Made by a program: the position numbers and the translations under genes
Notes under the pieces: generated by a model
Told to the model about the DNA's origin: nothing
What the model saw: only the letters and a program-made list of their open reading frames with translations
Databases searched by the model: none
In this document: positions 45,762 to 56,587 of the stretch, piece by piece
Position numbering within the stretch: the stretch's first letter is position 1
Layout of the letters: each line of letters opens with the position of its first letter
Assembly: GCA_963204785.1 (NCBI GenBank)
Contig: CAUJHG010000074.1
Span: 1-64,000, forward strand
Reading direction: 5' to 3'
DNA: 64,000 nt
From: Pseudomonadota bacterium
GTDB lineage: Bacteria > Pseudomonadota > Gammaproteobacteria > Burkholderiales > Burkholderiaceae_E

Positions 45762-46886
45762 ATGGCCAAACGCGATTACTACGAAATCCTCGGCGTTGCG
45801 AAGAACGCGAGCGAAGACGAGCTCAAGAAGGTCTACCGCAAGCTGGCGATGAAGTACCACCCGGATCGCAATCCGGACGACAAGTCGGCCGAGGAGAAGT
45901 TCAAGGAGGTCAAGGAAGCCTACGAGATCCTCACCGATCCGAAGAAGCGCGAGCTCTACGACCGATTCGGACACGCAGGCGTCGACCCCAACGCGGCGGG
46001 GGGCTTCGGAGGCGGGGGGGGCGCCGGTGGCTTTGCCGACGTGTTCGGCGACATCTTCGGCGACATCTTCGGCGCGGCCGCCGGTGCGCGCGGCGGGCGC
46101 AGCAACGTCTACCGCGGTGCGGACCTGCGCTACTCGATGGAGATCAGCCTCGAGCAGGCGGCGGCCGGCCATGCCACCGAGATCCGGGTGCCGAGCTGGG
46201 AGAACTGCGAGGTCTGTCACGGCAGCGGCGCCAAGCCCGGCACCAAGCCCAAGGCATGCCACACCTGCGGCGGGCAGGGCTCGGTGCGGATGCAGCAGGG
46301 CTTCTTCTCGATCCAGCAGACCTGCCCGACCTGCCATGGCAGCGGCAAGGTGATCCCCGAGCCCTGCGGCACCTGCGACGGCGTCGGACGCGTGAAGAAG
46401 ACCAAGACGCTCGAGGTCAAGATCCCGGCGGGGATCGACGACGGGATGCGCATCCGCTCCGGCGGCAACGGCGAGCCCGGCGTCAACGGGGGGCCGCCCG
46501 GCGATCTCTACGTCGAGATCCGCGTGCGCGAGCACCCGGTCTTCCAGCGTGATGGCGACGACCTGCACTGCGAGATCCCGATCTCGATCACCACTGCGGC
46601 GCTCGGCGGCAAGGTGGAGGTGCCGACGCTCTCGGGGCGGGCGGAAATCGAACTCCCCGAGGGCACACAGTCCGGCAAGACCTTCCGGCTGCGCAGCAAG
46701 GGGATCAAGGGCGTGCGGTCGAGCTACCCGGGTGACCTCTACGTGCATGTAGCGCTCGAGACCCCGGTGCGGCTGAGCGAGAAGCAGAAGAAGCTGCTGC
46801 GCGAACTCGACGCCTCGCTGCAGGATCCGAAGCACAGCCCGCAGACCAAGGGCTGGATGGACCGGGTCAAGGAGTTCTTCCAGTAG
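45762..46886 (+). CDS. dnaJ: Chaperone protein DnaJ (Hsp40, type I)
   Basis: 374 residues. J-domain with the HPD triad ([11 protein letters not shown]) in residues 1-70, Gly/Phe-rich linker ([17 protein letters not shown]), four zinc-finger repeats [24 protein letters not shown] and CGTCDGVG (about residues 148-212), and C-terminal substrate-binding domains. It stimulates DnaK ATPase and delivers substrates. The translation start has a poor ribosome site and sits just after the intergenic hairpin, so it is probably made at a lower level than DnaK. Confidence 0.98.
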   Translation: MAKRDYYEILGVAKNASEDELKKVYRKLAMKYHPDRNPDDKSAEEKFKEVKEAYEILTDPKKRELYDRFGHAGVDPNAAGGFGGGGGAGGFADVFGDIFGDIFGAAAGARGGRSNVYRGADLRYSMEISLEQAAAGHATEIRVPSWENCEVCHGSGAKPGTKPKACHTCGGQGSVRMQQGFFSIQQTCPTCHGSGKVIPEPCGTCDGVGRVKKTKTLEVKIPAGIDDGMRIRSGGNGEPGVNGGPPGDLYVEIRVREHPVFQRDGDDLHCEIPISITTAALGGKVEVPTLSGRAEIELPEGTQSGKTFRLRSKGIKGVRSSYPGDLYVHVALETPVRLSEKQKKLLRELDASLQDPKHSPQTKGWMDRVKEFFQ

Positions 46887-46932
46887 GCTGTCGTACCATC
46901 GTCGCCTGATCGCACTTCGGGATTGCGCGACG

Positions 46933-48294
46933 ATGAAACTCACCTTCGCCGGCGCGGCCGGAACGGTCACCGGTTCACGCTACCTGCTCGACACCGGCGA
47001 GCGTCGCATCCTGCTCGACTGCGGCCTGTTCCAGGGCTACAAGCAGCTGCGGCTGCGCAACCGGGCGCGTTTCCCGGTCTCGCCGCGGCGCATCGACTCC
47101 GTGGTGCTGAGCCACGCGCACCTGGACCACAGCGGCTACCTGCCCGCGCTCGCGCGCGACGGCTTCCGCGGCCCGATCCACGCGACCGCGGCCACCCACG
47201 AACTGTGCGGCATCCTGCTGCGCGACAGCGCTCACCTGCAGGAGGACGAGGCGCGCTTTGCGAACCGGCACGGCTTCACCCGGCACCAGCCTGCCGAGCC
47301 GCTCTACACGATGGCCGACGCCGAGCGCGCGCTGCGGCTGTTCAAGGTGGTGGAGTTCGGGCAGGAGTTCGACCTCGGCGAGGGGCTGAAGTGCGCGCTG
47401 CAGCCTGCAGGACACCTGCTGGGCGCTGCCTTCGTCAGCCTGCGCAGGCGGGGCCGCTCGCTGGTGTTCTCCGGCGACGTCGGCCGTCCGCAGGACACCA
47501 TCATGCGCGCGCCCGTGCTTCCCACCGAGGCGGATACGCTGATCCTCGAATCCACCTACGGCAATCGGCTCCATCCGAAGGACGACGGCGAGGCGACGAT
47601 CGGGCGGATCATCCGCGAGACCGCGGCGCGCGGCGGCACGGTGCTGATCCCATCGTTCGCGGTCGGCCGCGCCCAGACCGTGATGCTCGCGATCGCCAGG
47701 CTCGGGCAGCGCGGCGAGATTCCCGACCTGCCGGTCTTTCTCGACAGCCCGATGGCCATCGACGCGACCGCGCTCTATCGCAAGTACCGCACCCTGCACC
47801 GGCTGAGCGTCCAGGAGTGCCGGACGATGTACGACGCGGTGCGCATCGTCAACAGCGCCGAGCAATCCAAGGCGCTCGCGCACTTGCGCATGCCTGCGGT
47901 GATCATCGCCGCAAGCGGGATGGCCACCGGCGGACGGGTGCTGCATCACCTGAAGAACATCGCGCCCGACCCGCGCAACCACATCCTGTTCGTCGGCTAC
48001 CAGGCTGGCGGCACCCGCGGCGCCCATCTGGTGGCCGGGGAGCGCGAGGTGAAGATCCATGGCGAGTGGATCCAGGTGCGCGCAGCGGTTACCCAGATCG
48101 ACAGCTACTCGGCGCACGCCGATGCCGACGAGCTGATGCACTGGCTGAGCGCAATCCGGCGCGCGCCGTCGCAGGTCTACCTGTGCCACGGCGAGTCCGA
48201 TGCCGCCGACCGTTTGCGCCACCGCATCCAGGAGCAGCTCGGCTGGCCGGCGCGGGTGCCGGAGCACATGGAGACCGTCGAACTCGAACTCTAG
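46933..48294 (+). CDS. MBL-fold/beta-CASP RNA-processing-type metallohydrolase
   Basis: A 453-residue metallo-beta-lactamase-fold protein with beta-CASP and RMMBL domains, like CPSF73/Ysh1 and bacterial relatives. Metal motif SHAHLDHSGYLPAL (HxHxDH) at about residue 60, FSGDVGRP, the beta-CASP region with IPSFAVGRAQTVML and FLDSPMAI, ASGMATGGRVLHHL, and the terminal SYSAHADADELMHWL. Members are endo- or exoribonucleases; the bacterial proteobacterial copies are poorly characterised. It starts 46 nt after dnaJ without a clear ribosome site. Confidence 0.9.
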   Translation: MKLTFAGAAGTVTGSRYLLDTGERRILLDCGLFQGYKQLRLRNRARFPVSPRRIDSVVLSHAHLDHSGYLPALARDGFRGPIHATAATHELCGILLRDSAHLQEDEARFANRHGFTRHQPAEPLYTMADAERALRLFKVVEFGQEFDLGEGLKCALQPAGHLLGAAFVSLRRRGRSLVFSGDVGRPQDTIMRAPVLPTEADTLILESTYGNRLHPKDDGEATIGRIIRETAARGGTVLIPSFAVGRAQTVMLAIARLGQRGEIPDLPVFLDSPMAIDATALYRKYRTLHRLSVQECRTMYDAVRIVNSAEQSKALAHLRMPAVIIAASGMATGGRVLHHLKNIAPDPRNHILFVGYQAGGTRGAHLVAGEREVKIHGEWIQVRAAVTQIDSYSAHADADELMHWLSAIRRAPSQVYLCHGESDAADRLRHRIQEQLGWPARVPEHMETVELEL

Positions 48295-48412
48295 TTCACC
48301 GCGGATCGACGCCCGCCGCCCGCGCCACGATGACCGGGCTTCGGAAGCATCCTTCCTTTCCTGCACGCGCTGGCATCGGGGCTTCCCCTGCCGCATCACG
48401 GACGTCGCACCG

Positions 48413-48904
48413 ATGACCACCGCCTTCGACTTCCAGGCCACGACCATCGATCTCCAGCCCTTCGATCTCGGCCTGCTGCGCGGCAAAGTGCTGCTGATCG
48501 TCAACACCGCCAGCCGCTGCGGCTTCACGCCGCAGTATCGGGGCCTGCAGGCGCTGCACGAGCGATATCACGCACAGGGGCTCGAGGTGCTGGGCTTTCC
48601 ATGCAACCAGTTCGGCGGCCAGGAGCCCGGCGACGCCGCCGAGATCGGCAGGTTCTGCGAGACCAGCTTCGGCGTGCGCTTTCGGCTGTTCGACAGGATC
48701 GAGGTCAGGGGCGGCAACGCGCATCCGCTGTGGCGCTGGCTCTGCGCCGAGGCGCCGGGCGTGCTCGGCAGCACGGCGATCAAGTGGAACTTCACCAAGT
48801 TCCTGGTCCGCCGCAACGGCAGCGTCTTCCGACGCCATCCGCCGCAGGCCTCGCCGGAATCGCTCGCCGCGGACATCGAGGCGCTGCTGGCCGAGCCGGG
48901 CTGA
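48413..48904 (+). CDS. Glutathione peroxidase (Cys type, BtuE-like)
   Basis: A 163-residue thiol peroxidase reducing peroxides with glutathione or thioredoxin. The peroxidatic Cys36 is in VNTASRCGFTPQYRGL, the resolving-type segment is VLGFPCNQFGGQEPG with the conserved Gln, and KWNFTKFLV supplies the Trp-Asn of the tetrad. Cys replaces selenocysteine as usual in bacteria. Start 48413 fits the family; there is no strong ribosome site. Confidence 0.93.
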   Translation: MTTAFDFQATTIDLQPFDLGLLRGKVLLIVNTASRCGFTPQYRGLQALHERYHAQGLEVLGFPCNQFGGQEPGDAAEIGRFCETSFGVRFRLFDRIEVRGGNAHPLWRWLCAEAPGVLGSTAIKWNFTKFLVRRNGSVFRRHPPQASPESLAADIEALLAEPG

Positions 48905-48987
48905 AGCTTCGCTAGGCCCCCGGTCGGGCGCATCGCGCGCTGCCCCGATCGTTTAGACTGCGCACAACTCAGCAGGATCCTCATCGC

Positions 48988-50268
<1,281 letters not shown>

Positions 50269-50287
50269 GCGCGCTGCCGACGCCATA

Positions 50288-51601
50288 GTGACATCCCGGA
50301 ATCCGAATCCCGAGCGCGGACCGCAGCCGGTGCGGGTGCCCGAGGATCATCGATCCGGGGGGCGGGCTGCCGAAGCAGCGCAGGTGGCAGGCAGCACGGG
50401 CCGCGAATGGATCGCGGTGCTGCTGTTCGGCTGCGCGATCCTGGTCATCTCCACCGGCGCGCGCTCCTCGTTCGGGCTGTTCATGCCCGAGATGGTCCAG
50501 GCACGCGGATGGTCGCGCGAGACCTTCTCGCTGGCCATCGCCCTGCAGAACCTGATGTGGGGGCTGGGCGGCTCCTTCCTGGGGGCGATGGCCGACCGCC
50601 ACGGGTCGCTGCGCACGCTGCTGCTGGGCGCGCTGCTCTATGTCGCGGGCTTCCTCGGGATGGCCTGGGCGCCCAGCGGCCTGGCCCTGTCGATGACCGC
50701 GGGGCTGCTGATCGGCGTGGCGATCGGTGGCACGAGCTTCGGGATCATCCTGGCTGCGCTCGGCAAGATCGTGCCTCCGGAAAAGCGCAGCCTGGCCTTC
50801 GGAATCGGCGTGGCGGCGGGCTCCTTCGGCCAGTTCCTGTTCCTGCCGCTGACAGGTGCGCTGCTCTCGTCGATCGGCTGGCAGGCGACGCTGCTGGTGC
50901 ACGCTGCGCTGGTGGCCGCGCTGCTACTGCTGGCCTTCGGCGTTCGGGGCGATGTTCCCCAGTCGGGCAGCGCGCAGCCTGGCGGCGTAATGGTCCAGGC
51001 GATGCGCGCCGCGCTGGCCGATCGCAGTTTCCACCTGCTGTTCTGGGGCTACTTCGTCTGCGGGCTGCAGATCGTCTTCCTGCAGCTGCACCTGCCCGCG
51101 TATCTGCTGGACAAGGGCATGCCGGCGCAGATCGGCGCCACCGCGGTCGCGCTGATCGGGCTGTTCAACGTGATTGGCGCGCTCTCGGCCGGCGCGCTCG
51201 GCCAGCGACTCTCCAAGAAGTGGCTGCTCGCCGCGATCTACCTTGCACGCTCGGCAGTGATCAGCCTCTTCCTCGTGGCGCCGCTGACCCCGTGGTCGGT
51301 CTATCTGTTCAGTGCGGCCACCGGCCTGCTGTGGCTGTCGACCGTGCCGCTCACCAACGCACTGGTCGGACAGATCTGGGGCGTGCGCCATCTCGGGCTG
51401 CTGGGCGGTGTGGTGTTCCTCGGTCACCAGCTCGGCAGCTTCCTGGGGGCATGGCTGGGCGGGCGCATCTTCGACACCACCGGCTCCTACGACTGGGCCT
51501 GGGCCGCAGTTATCGGCTTCGGCGTGTTCGCTGCGCTGGTGCATGCACCGATCGACCAGCGCCCGCTGGACATGCGCCGTCCGGCGCCGGCAGCGGGCTG
51601 A
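50288..51601 (+). CDS. MFS transporter, monocarboxylate/oxalate-formate-type
   Basis: About 437 residues with 12 predicted membrane helices. Family features: ARSSFGLFMPEMVQARGWSR in loop 1, the motif-A-like GAMADRHGSLRTLLLGALLY between TM2 and TM3, and the second-half start LADRSFHLLFWGYFVCGLQI, as in the OxlT/MCT-like group of YbfB/YhjX-type transporters. The substrate is unknown, possibly an organic acid. GTG 50288 (20 nt after hemL) is proposed; an upstream frame overlapping hemL is unlikely. The DUF423 gene follows after 19 bp. Confidence 0.85.
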   Translation: MTSRNPNPERGPQPVRVPEDHRSGGRAAEAAQVAGSTGREWIAVLLFGCAILVISTGARSSFGLFMPEMVQARGWSRETFSLAIALQNLMWGLGGSFLGAMADRHGSLRTLLLGALLYVAGFLGMAWAPSGLALSMTAGLLIGVAIGGTSFGIILAALGKIVPPEKRSLAFGIGVAAGSFGQFLFLPLTGALLSSIGWQATLLVHAALVAALLLLAFGVRGDVPQSGSAQPGGVMVQAMRAALADRSFHLLFWGYFVCGLQIVFLQLHLPAYLLDKGMPAQIGATAVALIGLFNVIGALSAGALGQRLSKKWLLAAIYLARSAVISLFLVAPLTPWSVYLFSAATGLLWLSTVPLTNALVGQIWGVRHLGLLGGVVFLGHQLGSFLGAWLGGRIFDTTGSYDWAWAAVIGFGVFAALVHAPIDQRPLDMRRPAPAAG

Positions 51602-51620
51602 ACCAGGAGGCAGGGACACG

Positions 51621-52052
51621 ATGGCCAGAACCACAGCGGGCCCGTCGGGGCCGCTGCGCACCTTCTTCGTCCTGGGGGCACTGTGCGCGCTCACCGGAGT
51701 CGCAGCCGGTGCGGTCGGCGCGCACGGGCTGCGCGGGCGTGTCGCGCCGGAGTCGCTCACGGTCTTCGAGACCGCGGTGCGCTACCAGATGTATCACGCG
51801 TTCGCGCTGCTCGCCGTCGCCTGGGCCAGCGAGCGCTGGCCGGGCAGACGCACGCTTGCCGCCGGCTGGCTGTTCTTCACGGGCACGCTGCTCTTCAGCG
51901 GCAGCCTGTACCTGATCGTGCTGACCGGCCTGCGTGGGCTGGGCCTGCTCACGCCGCTGGGCGGAGTGGCCTTCCTCGCGGGATGGCTCTGCCTGGCCGT
52001 GGCGCCGCAGGGGCGCCCGGTCGAACCGGATTCGACGAAGGAGAACCGATGA
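51621..52052 (+). CDS. DUF423 membrane protein (YgdD-like)
   Basis: 143 residues with four hydrophobic helices: LRTFFVLGALCALTGVAAGA, GAHGLRGRVAPESL followed by VRYQMYHAFALLAVAW, LAAGWLFFTGTLLFSGSLYL and the final GLLTPLGGVAFLAGWLCLAV. This is the DUF423/YgdD pattern, function unknown. GGAGG lies upstream of ATG 51621. Its stop overlaps the next gene's start (ATGA), so the crotonase gene is translationally coupled to it. Confidence 0.9.
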   Translation: MARTTAGPSGPLRTFFVLGALCALTGVAAGAVGAHGLRGRVAPESLTVFETAVRYQMYHAFALLAVAWASERWPGRRTLAAGWLFFTGTLLFSGSLYLIVLTGLRGLGLLTPLGGVAFLAGWLCLAVAPQGRPVEPDSTKENR

Positions 52053-52852
52053 ACACCCCGACCCATGAAGTGCTCTACGAGACCGCCGACCGGATCGCGA
52101 CGATCACGCTGAACGCGCCGCAGCGGATGAACACCATCTCGCGCACGATGCTCGACCAGCTCACCGAGCTGCTGGTTCGCGCCGACGAGGACCCGGAGGT
52201 CCGCTGCGTGATCCTCACTGGCGCCGGCCGCGCCTTCTGCGCCGGACTCGACGTCACCGCGATGGCCCAGGGCCGCGACACGGGCATCCTGAGCGAGGGG
52301 CCGCAGCGCCCGACGCTGGACCTGCGCAACACGCCCCCGACGGTGCTGCACGCGATGGACACGCCGGTGATCTGCGCGGTCAACGGCGGCGCTGCCGGCT
52401 ACGGAATGGACCTCGCGCTCGGCTGCGACATCCGCCTGATGGCCGACACCGCCAAGCTCGCCGCGGCCTTCTGCAAGCGCGGCGTGCTCCCCGAGTCCGG
52501 CAGCACCTGGCTGCTGCCGCGGATGATCGGCTGGTCGAAGGCTGCGCAGCTGATCTTCACCGGCCGCACGCTTTCGGCGGCGGAGTCGCTCGAGTGGGGG
52601 CTGGCTTCCGAGGTGCTTGCCGCCGGCGAGCTCATGGCCCGCGCACGCGCGCTGGCGCTGGAGATCGCCGCGAACGCGCCGCTGGCGGTGCAGGCCTCCA
52701 AGCGGATGATGCGCATGGGCTGGAACGAGACCTTCCCCGATCACGTCCACCACGTCTACCTGCAGCTGCTGCCGCTGGCGCGCTCGGAGGACGCGAAGGA
52801 GGGGATGCGCGCGTTCGCGGAGCGTCGCGAGGCGCGCTTCACGGGCCGCTGA
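52049..52852 (+). CDS. Enoyl-CoA hydratase/isomerase family protein
   Basis: A 267-residue crotonase-fold protein. Oxyanion-loop GAGRAFCAGLDVTAMAQG near residue 68 and VNGGAAGYGMDLALGCDI near residue 112. The first Glu position holds Asp (GYGMDLALG), and the second glutamate may be the Glu of VLPESGSTWLLPRMIG. This pattern suggests an enoyl-CoA hydratase-related isomerase or hydrolase of unknown substrate. It is coupled to DUF423 by an ATGA overlap and has GAAGGAG upstream. Confidence 0.87.
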   Translation: MNTPTHEVLYETADRIATITLNAPQRMNTISRTMLDQLTELLVRADEDPEVRCVILTGAGRAFCAGLDVTAMAQGRDTGILSEGPQRPTLDLRNTPPTVLHAMDTPVICAVNGGAAGYGMDLALGCDIRLMADTAKLAAAFCKRGVLPESGSTWLLPRMIGWSKAAQLIFTGRTLSAAESLEWGLASEVLAAGELMARARALALEIAANAPLAVQASKRMMRMGWNETFPDHVHHVYLQLLPLARSEDAKEGMRAFAERREARFTGR

Positions 52853-52949
52853 GCCTTTCGTCACGCTGCGCGCAAGCGGGGGCGAGGCGAGCGCGGGTGG
52901 TGATGGCGGGCGCGGGCGCCGGTGGCGCGCCTGCGCGACGCCGCCGCGC

Positions 52950-53654
52950 TCAGTGGAGCCGCTGCATCGCCGGCGGGGTGCGCCGCCGCCCGCGGAACAC
53001 CGTCTGCATCACCCGGGCGGTGCCCAGGATGACCATCTGCTGATCGATCGAGTGGCCGCGGTCGGCGACGATGTCCAGCGTGGCCTCGGTGCCGCTGGCC
53101 TGCAGCCCGCGCAGTGCCTGGCGGGCGTGGACCGCGGGCACCAGGCTGTCGAACTCGCCGTGCAGCAGATGCACCGTCGCGTCCAGGCGTTCGTCGTTGC
53201 GCAGCGGGCGCGCCAGCCGGGCCGCGTAGCCGACCACGATCGACGCAAGCCCGGGCCGGTTGCGCACCGCTTCGAGCGCCACCGTCGCACCCTGCGAGAA
53301 CCCCACCAGGACGGTGCGGGCAGCATCCAGTCCGGTGGCAGCCTGCAGCGCGCCCACGCGCTGCGCGATCTGCGCGGCCGCCTCGGTGGCGCGCTCCGCC
53401 CGGTCGGCGGCCACGCCGCTGTGGTCGAACCAGTCGCGCTCCTCGCTGCCGGGGCGCAGGCGCAGCCCCTGCAGCAGGGCGGCATGGGCTCCGGGGAACT
53501 TGAGCTGCCAGGACAGCGCCACCGGCGCGAAGGCCTCGGGGGTGGATCCTGCGCCGTGCAGGAACACCAGCAGCCGCGGTGGCGCCTCGGGGGAAATCGG
53601 GGCGATCTCGAGCCAGAGCTGCTCGCCGGGTCCGGGTTCGCGAACTGCCTGCAT
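52950..53654 (-). CDS. Alpha/beta-hydrolase, YpfH-like esterase
   Basis: A 234-residue serine hydrolase of the phospholipase/carboxylesterase group. HGAGSTPEAFAPVALSW holds the oxyanion loop, VLVGFSQGATVALEAV the nucleophile elbow (GFSQG), LLHGEFDSLVPAVHAR the catalytic Asp and DRGHSIDQQM the His. Length matches E. coli YpfH. ATG 53654 is preferred over 53702 because AGGAG lies 11 nt upstream. It follows the Pit gene by 83 nt on the same strand. Confidence 0.88.
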   Translation of the reverse strand: MQAVREPGPGEQLWLEIAPISPEAPPRLLVFLHGAGSTPEAFAPVALSWQLKFPGAHAALLQGLRLRPGSEERDWFDHSGVAADRAERATEAAAQIAQRVGALQAATGLDAARTVLVGFSQGATVALEAVRNRPGLASIVVGYAARLARPLRNDERLDATVHLLHGEFDSLVPAVHARQALRGLQASGTEATLDIVADRGHSIDQQMVILGTARVMQTVFRGRRRTPPAMQRLH

Positions 53655-53737
53655 TGCTGCCGTCACTCCTGCGATTCTCGCGCGGCGCTGCGTCGCGTCC
53701 ATACGCGCACGAAGGCGCCGGCGGCGAGGCCAGCCCG

Positions 53738-54748
53738 CTAGAGGATCAGTCGTCCGACCCACCAGGCCAGAGCGGCCATGAGCGCCGAGGCCGGGATGGT
53801 GAGCACCCAGGCCCAGACGATGTTGCCGGCCACGCCCCAGCGCACCGCGGAGATCTTCTGCGAGGCGCCCACACCGACGATCGATCCGGTGATCGTGTGG
53901 GTGGTCGAAACCGGGATTCCGAAGCTCGAGGCGAGGAACAGCGTGAACGCTCCGCCGGTCTCGGCGCAGAAACCGCCCACCGGCTTGAGCTTGGTGATCT
54001 TCTGTCCCATCGTCTTCACGATGCGCCAGCCGCCGAACAGGGTTCCCGCGGCGATCGCAACGTAGCAGGAGATGATCACCCAGGTCGGGGGCAGCGTGTC
54101 CTGCGCCGAGCTGATGCCCGCGGCGATCAGCAGCAGCCAGATGATCCCCATGGTCTTCTGGGCATCGTTGCTGCCGTGGCCCAGGCTGTACATCGCCGAG
54201 GACAGCAGCTGCAGGCGGCGGAACCAGCGGTCGGTGCCGCGCGGGGTCGCCTTGAAGAAGAGCCAGGACACGCCGATCATCAGCGCCGCACCGAGCAGGA
54301 AGCCCAGCAGCGGCGAGACGATGATGAACACCGCGGTCTTGAGGATGCCGCTGCCGACCAGCGCGCCGGTCCCCGCCTTGGCGATCGTCGACCCGATCAT
54401 CCCGCCGATGAGCGCGTGCGAGGAGCTCGACGGGATCCCGTAGTACCAGGTGATCACGTTCCAGGCGATCGCCCCCGCCAGCGCGCCGAAGATCACGTAG
54501 TGGTCGACCACCGACGGGTCGACGATTCCCTTGCCGACGGTGCCCGCCACCTTCAGGTGGAAGATGAAGACCGCGACGAAGTTGAAGAAGGCGGCCCAGA
54601 CCACCGCCTGGTATGGCTTGAGCACCCCGGTGGAGACCACGGTCGCGATCGAGTTGGCCGCGTCGTGGAAGCCGTTCATGAAGTCGAAGAGCAGCGCCAG
54701 CGCCACCAGCAGGACGAGCGCCGCGAAGGAGAACTGGAGTGAGGTCAT
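53738..54748 (-). CDS. Low-affinity inorganic phosphate transporter (Pit family)
   Basis: A 336-residue symporter of metal-phosphate with protons. The two duplicated Pit signatures are present: LFDFMNGFHDAANSIATVVS near the N-terminus and LGHGSNDAQKTMGIIWLLLI in the second half, plus SSSSHALIGG and STTHTITGSIVG. About ten hydrophobic spans, short central loop of bacterial type. It is preceded on the same strand by the DUF47 gene (37-nt gap), the usual pit accessory. Confidence 0.95.
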   Translation of the reverse strand: MTSLQFSFAALVLLVALALLFDFMNGFHDAANSIATVVSTGVLKPYQAVVWAAFFNFVAVFIFHLKVAGTVGKGIVDPSVVDHYVIFGALAGAIAWNVITWYYGIPSSSSHALIGGMIGSTIAKAGTGALVGSGILKTAVFIIVSPLLGFLLGAALMIGVSWLFFKATPRGTDRWFRRLQLLSSAMYSLGHGSNDAQKTMGIIWLLLIAAGISSAQDTLPPTWVIISCYVAIAAGTLFGGWRIVKTMGQKITKLKPVGGFCAETGGAFTLFLASSFGIPVSTTHTITGSIVGVGASQKISAVRWGVAGNIVWAWVLTIPASALMAALAWWVGRLIL

Positions 54749-54785
54749 GCGCCCGCAGTCTGGTTGGATGAGCCGGTGCGCACGC

Positions 54786-55421
54786 TCAGGCGTTCTCGAG
54801 CACCACGCTCTCGATGATGTTGGCGACGTCCTCGCACTTGTCGGACACTGCCTCGAGCAGCTCGTAGATCGCCTTGAGCTTGATCAGCTGGCGCACGTCG
54901 CTCTCGTCGCGGAACAGCTTGGACATCGCCGAGCGCATCACGCGGTCAGCGTCCGACTCGAACTGGTCGATCTCGCCGCACACCTTGAGGATCGCGTCGG
55001 CATTCTCCATGTTCGAGAGCATTCCGACCGCGGTCTGCACGCGCTCGCAGCACAGCTGGTTCAGGTCGGCCAGCTGCTGGGCTTCGGGAGTGACGCGCTG
55101 CAGGTCGTAGAGCATCGCGGACTCGGCGACGTCCTGGATCAGGTCGAGGATGTCGTCCATCCGCGTGATCAGCTGGTGGATGCTGTCGCGGTCCAGCGGA
55201 GTGATGAAGGTCTTGTGCAGCAGCTGGACCGTCTCGTGCGTGATCCGGTCGGCATTCTTCTCCTCGCGGTCGATCGCCTCGATCCCCTGCTGGCGGGCCA
55301 CGACGTTCGAGTAGTTGCTCATCAGCGCCGCGAGCGCGCGGCTGCCGGCGGCGATGTGCGCGGCGTGCTGGTCGAAGAGATCGAAGAACTTGCCCTCGCG
55401 GGGCATCAGGCTGCCGAACAT
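54786..55421 (-). CDS. DUF47/PhoU-like Pit accessory protein
   Basis: A 211-residue all-helical protein of the DUF47 (YkaA) family, distant from PhoU. LMPREGKFFDLFDQHAAHIA at the N-terminus, EKNADRITHETVQLLHKTFI, LDRDSIHQLITRMDDILDLI and the C-terminal LKAIYELLEAVSDKCEDVAN are characteristic, with the E/D-rich metal-binding helices. It is encoded directly upstream of pit and is thought to modulate that transporter. Confidence 0.94.
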   Translation of the reverse strand: MFGSLMPREGKFFDLFDQHAAHIAAGSRALAALMSNYSNVVARQQGIEAIDREEKNADRITHETVQLLHKTFITPLDRDSIHQLITRMDDILDLIQDVAESAMLYDLQRVTPEAQQLADLNQLCCERVQTAVGMLSNMENADAILKVCGEIDQFESDADRVMRSAMSKLFRDESDVRQLIKLKAIYELLEAVSDKCEDVANIIESVVLENA

Positions 55422-55496
55422 GGGTGCGCTGCGCTTTGGTCCGGTGGAGGCGGGCGAAGGGTAACAGAAACGGCGCCAGGCGCGGACGCTGGCGTG

Positions 55497-55928
55497 TCAG
55501 CCGGCAGCGCGCCGCAGGATGCAGTCGAGGTAGGCCTGGCCGTCGGGGGTGCTGCGTTCGCGCTGGGCGCGCCACACCGTCTCGCCCAGGCATTCCATGA
55601 TTTCGTGGGCTGCAGTGTGCGCCGAACCCAGCCGTCGCGCCAGCCGTTCGTGCGCTGCGCGGATTCCGTTCGGGTGATCGATCGACAGCTGCTCGGAAAT
55701 CGCCAGATGCATCGACAGGTGCAGGAACGGGTTGGTGCGGCCGGTGTCGACGCCGTAGTCGGCGACCAGCGCCTGCTCGACCGAGCCGAGGTCCGCGTGG
55801 TACTCGGGGTGCACGAGGATCCAGTCGAGTGCCATCGCTTCCAGCGGGGTCAGCGGCTCGCGCGCGCGATGCTTGCGCCAGGTCTCGCAGAAGAAGCGCC
55901 GGACGTCGGCCTGGGAGGGATCGAACAT
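55497..55928 (-). CDS. DUF1841 protein
   Basis: A 143-residue soluble protein of the DUF1841 family, function unknown. Conserved blocks are MFDPSQADVRRFFCETWRKH, LDWILVHPEYHADLG, TNPFLHLSMHLAISEQLSID and AAHEIMECLGETVWRAQR; the many His residues could bind metal, which is speculation. It starts 4 nt after nth, and the nth-DUF1841 order is conserved in Betaproteobacteria. Confidence 0.9.
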   Translation of the reverse strand: MFDPSQADVRRFFCETWRKHRAREPLTPLEAMALDWILVHPEYHADLGSVEQALVADYGVDTGRTNPFLHLSMHLAISEQLSIDHPNGIRAAHERLARRLGSAHTAAHEIMECLGETVWRAQRERSTPDGQAYLDCILRRAAG

Positions 55929-55932
55929 CGTT

Positions 55933-56577
55933 TCAGGTCTCGGGCGCAGGGGTCTTGTCGGGGAACTCGCAGAGGTCGGCGATCGGGCAGCGCCAGCACT
56001 CGGGCCGGCGCGCCTTGCAGATGTAGCGACCGTGCAGGATCAGCCAGTGGTGGGCGTCGTGGCGAAACTCCGCCGGCACCAGCCGCAGCAGGCGCTGTTC
56101 GACCTCGAGCGGAGTGCGGCCGCTGGCGATCCGCGTGCGGTTCGCGACCCGGAAGATGTGCGTGTCCACCGCGATCGTCGGCTCCCCGAACGCGATGTTG
56201 AGCACCACGTTGGCGGTCTTGCGTCCGACCCCCGGCAGCGCCTCGAGCGCCTCGCGCTCGCGCGGAACCTCGCCCTCGTGCCGCTCGATCAGCAGTCTGC
56301 AGGTCTCCACCAGGTGGCGTGCCTTGGAACGGTACAGGCCGATGGTCCTGATGTAGGGTTCGAGCCCCTCGACGCCGAGCGCCAGCATCGCCGCCGGAGT
56401 GCCGGCAACCGGGAAGAGGCTGCGGGTGGCCTCGTTGACGCTGCGGTCGGTGGCCTGGGCCGACAGCAGCACTGCCGCCAGCAGTTCGAAGGGCGTGCGG
56501 TACTCGAGCTCGGACCTCGGATGTGGGTTCGAGGCGCGAAGCCGTGCGAAGATCTCGTGGCGCTTCGCCGCGTTCAT
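55933..56577 (-). CDS. nth: Endonuclease III
   Basis: A DNA glycosylase/AP lyase removing oxidised pyrimidines. 214 residues. Helix-hairpin-helix LPGVGRKTANVVLN (catalytic Lys just before the conserved ANVVLN), catalytic Asp in VDTHIFRVANRT, and [4Fe-4S] ligands Cys-x6-Cys-x2-Cys-x5-Cys at the C-terminus (CKARRPECWRCPIADLC). ATG 56577 (MNAAKRHEIFARL) is chosen over 56622, which overlaps rnfB-like coding sequence. Confidence 0.97.
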   Translation of the reverse strand: MNAAKRHEIFARLRASNPHPRSELEYRTPFELLAAVLLSAQATDRSVNEATRSLFPVAGTPAAMLALGVEGLEPYIRTIGLYRSKARHLVETCRLLIERHEGEVPREREALEALPGVGRKTANVVLNIAFGEPTIAVDTHIFRVANRTRIASGRTPLEVEQRLLRLVPAEFRHDAHHWLILHGRYICKARRPECWRCPIADLCEFPDKTPAPET

Positions 56578-56587
56578 CGCAGCAGCC

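Noticed and set aside
42917..45769. A 950-codon open frame on the minus strand opposite grpE-dnaK
   Set aside because: A known artefact of dnaK codon bias in GC-rich genomes (NAD-GDH-like antisense frame). No independent evidence of translation.
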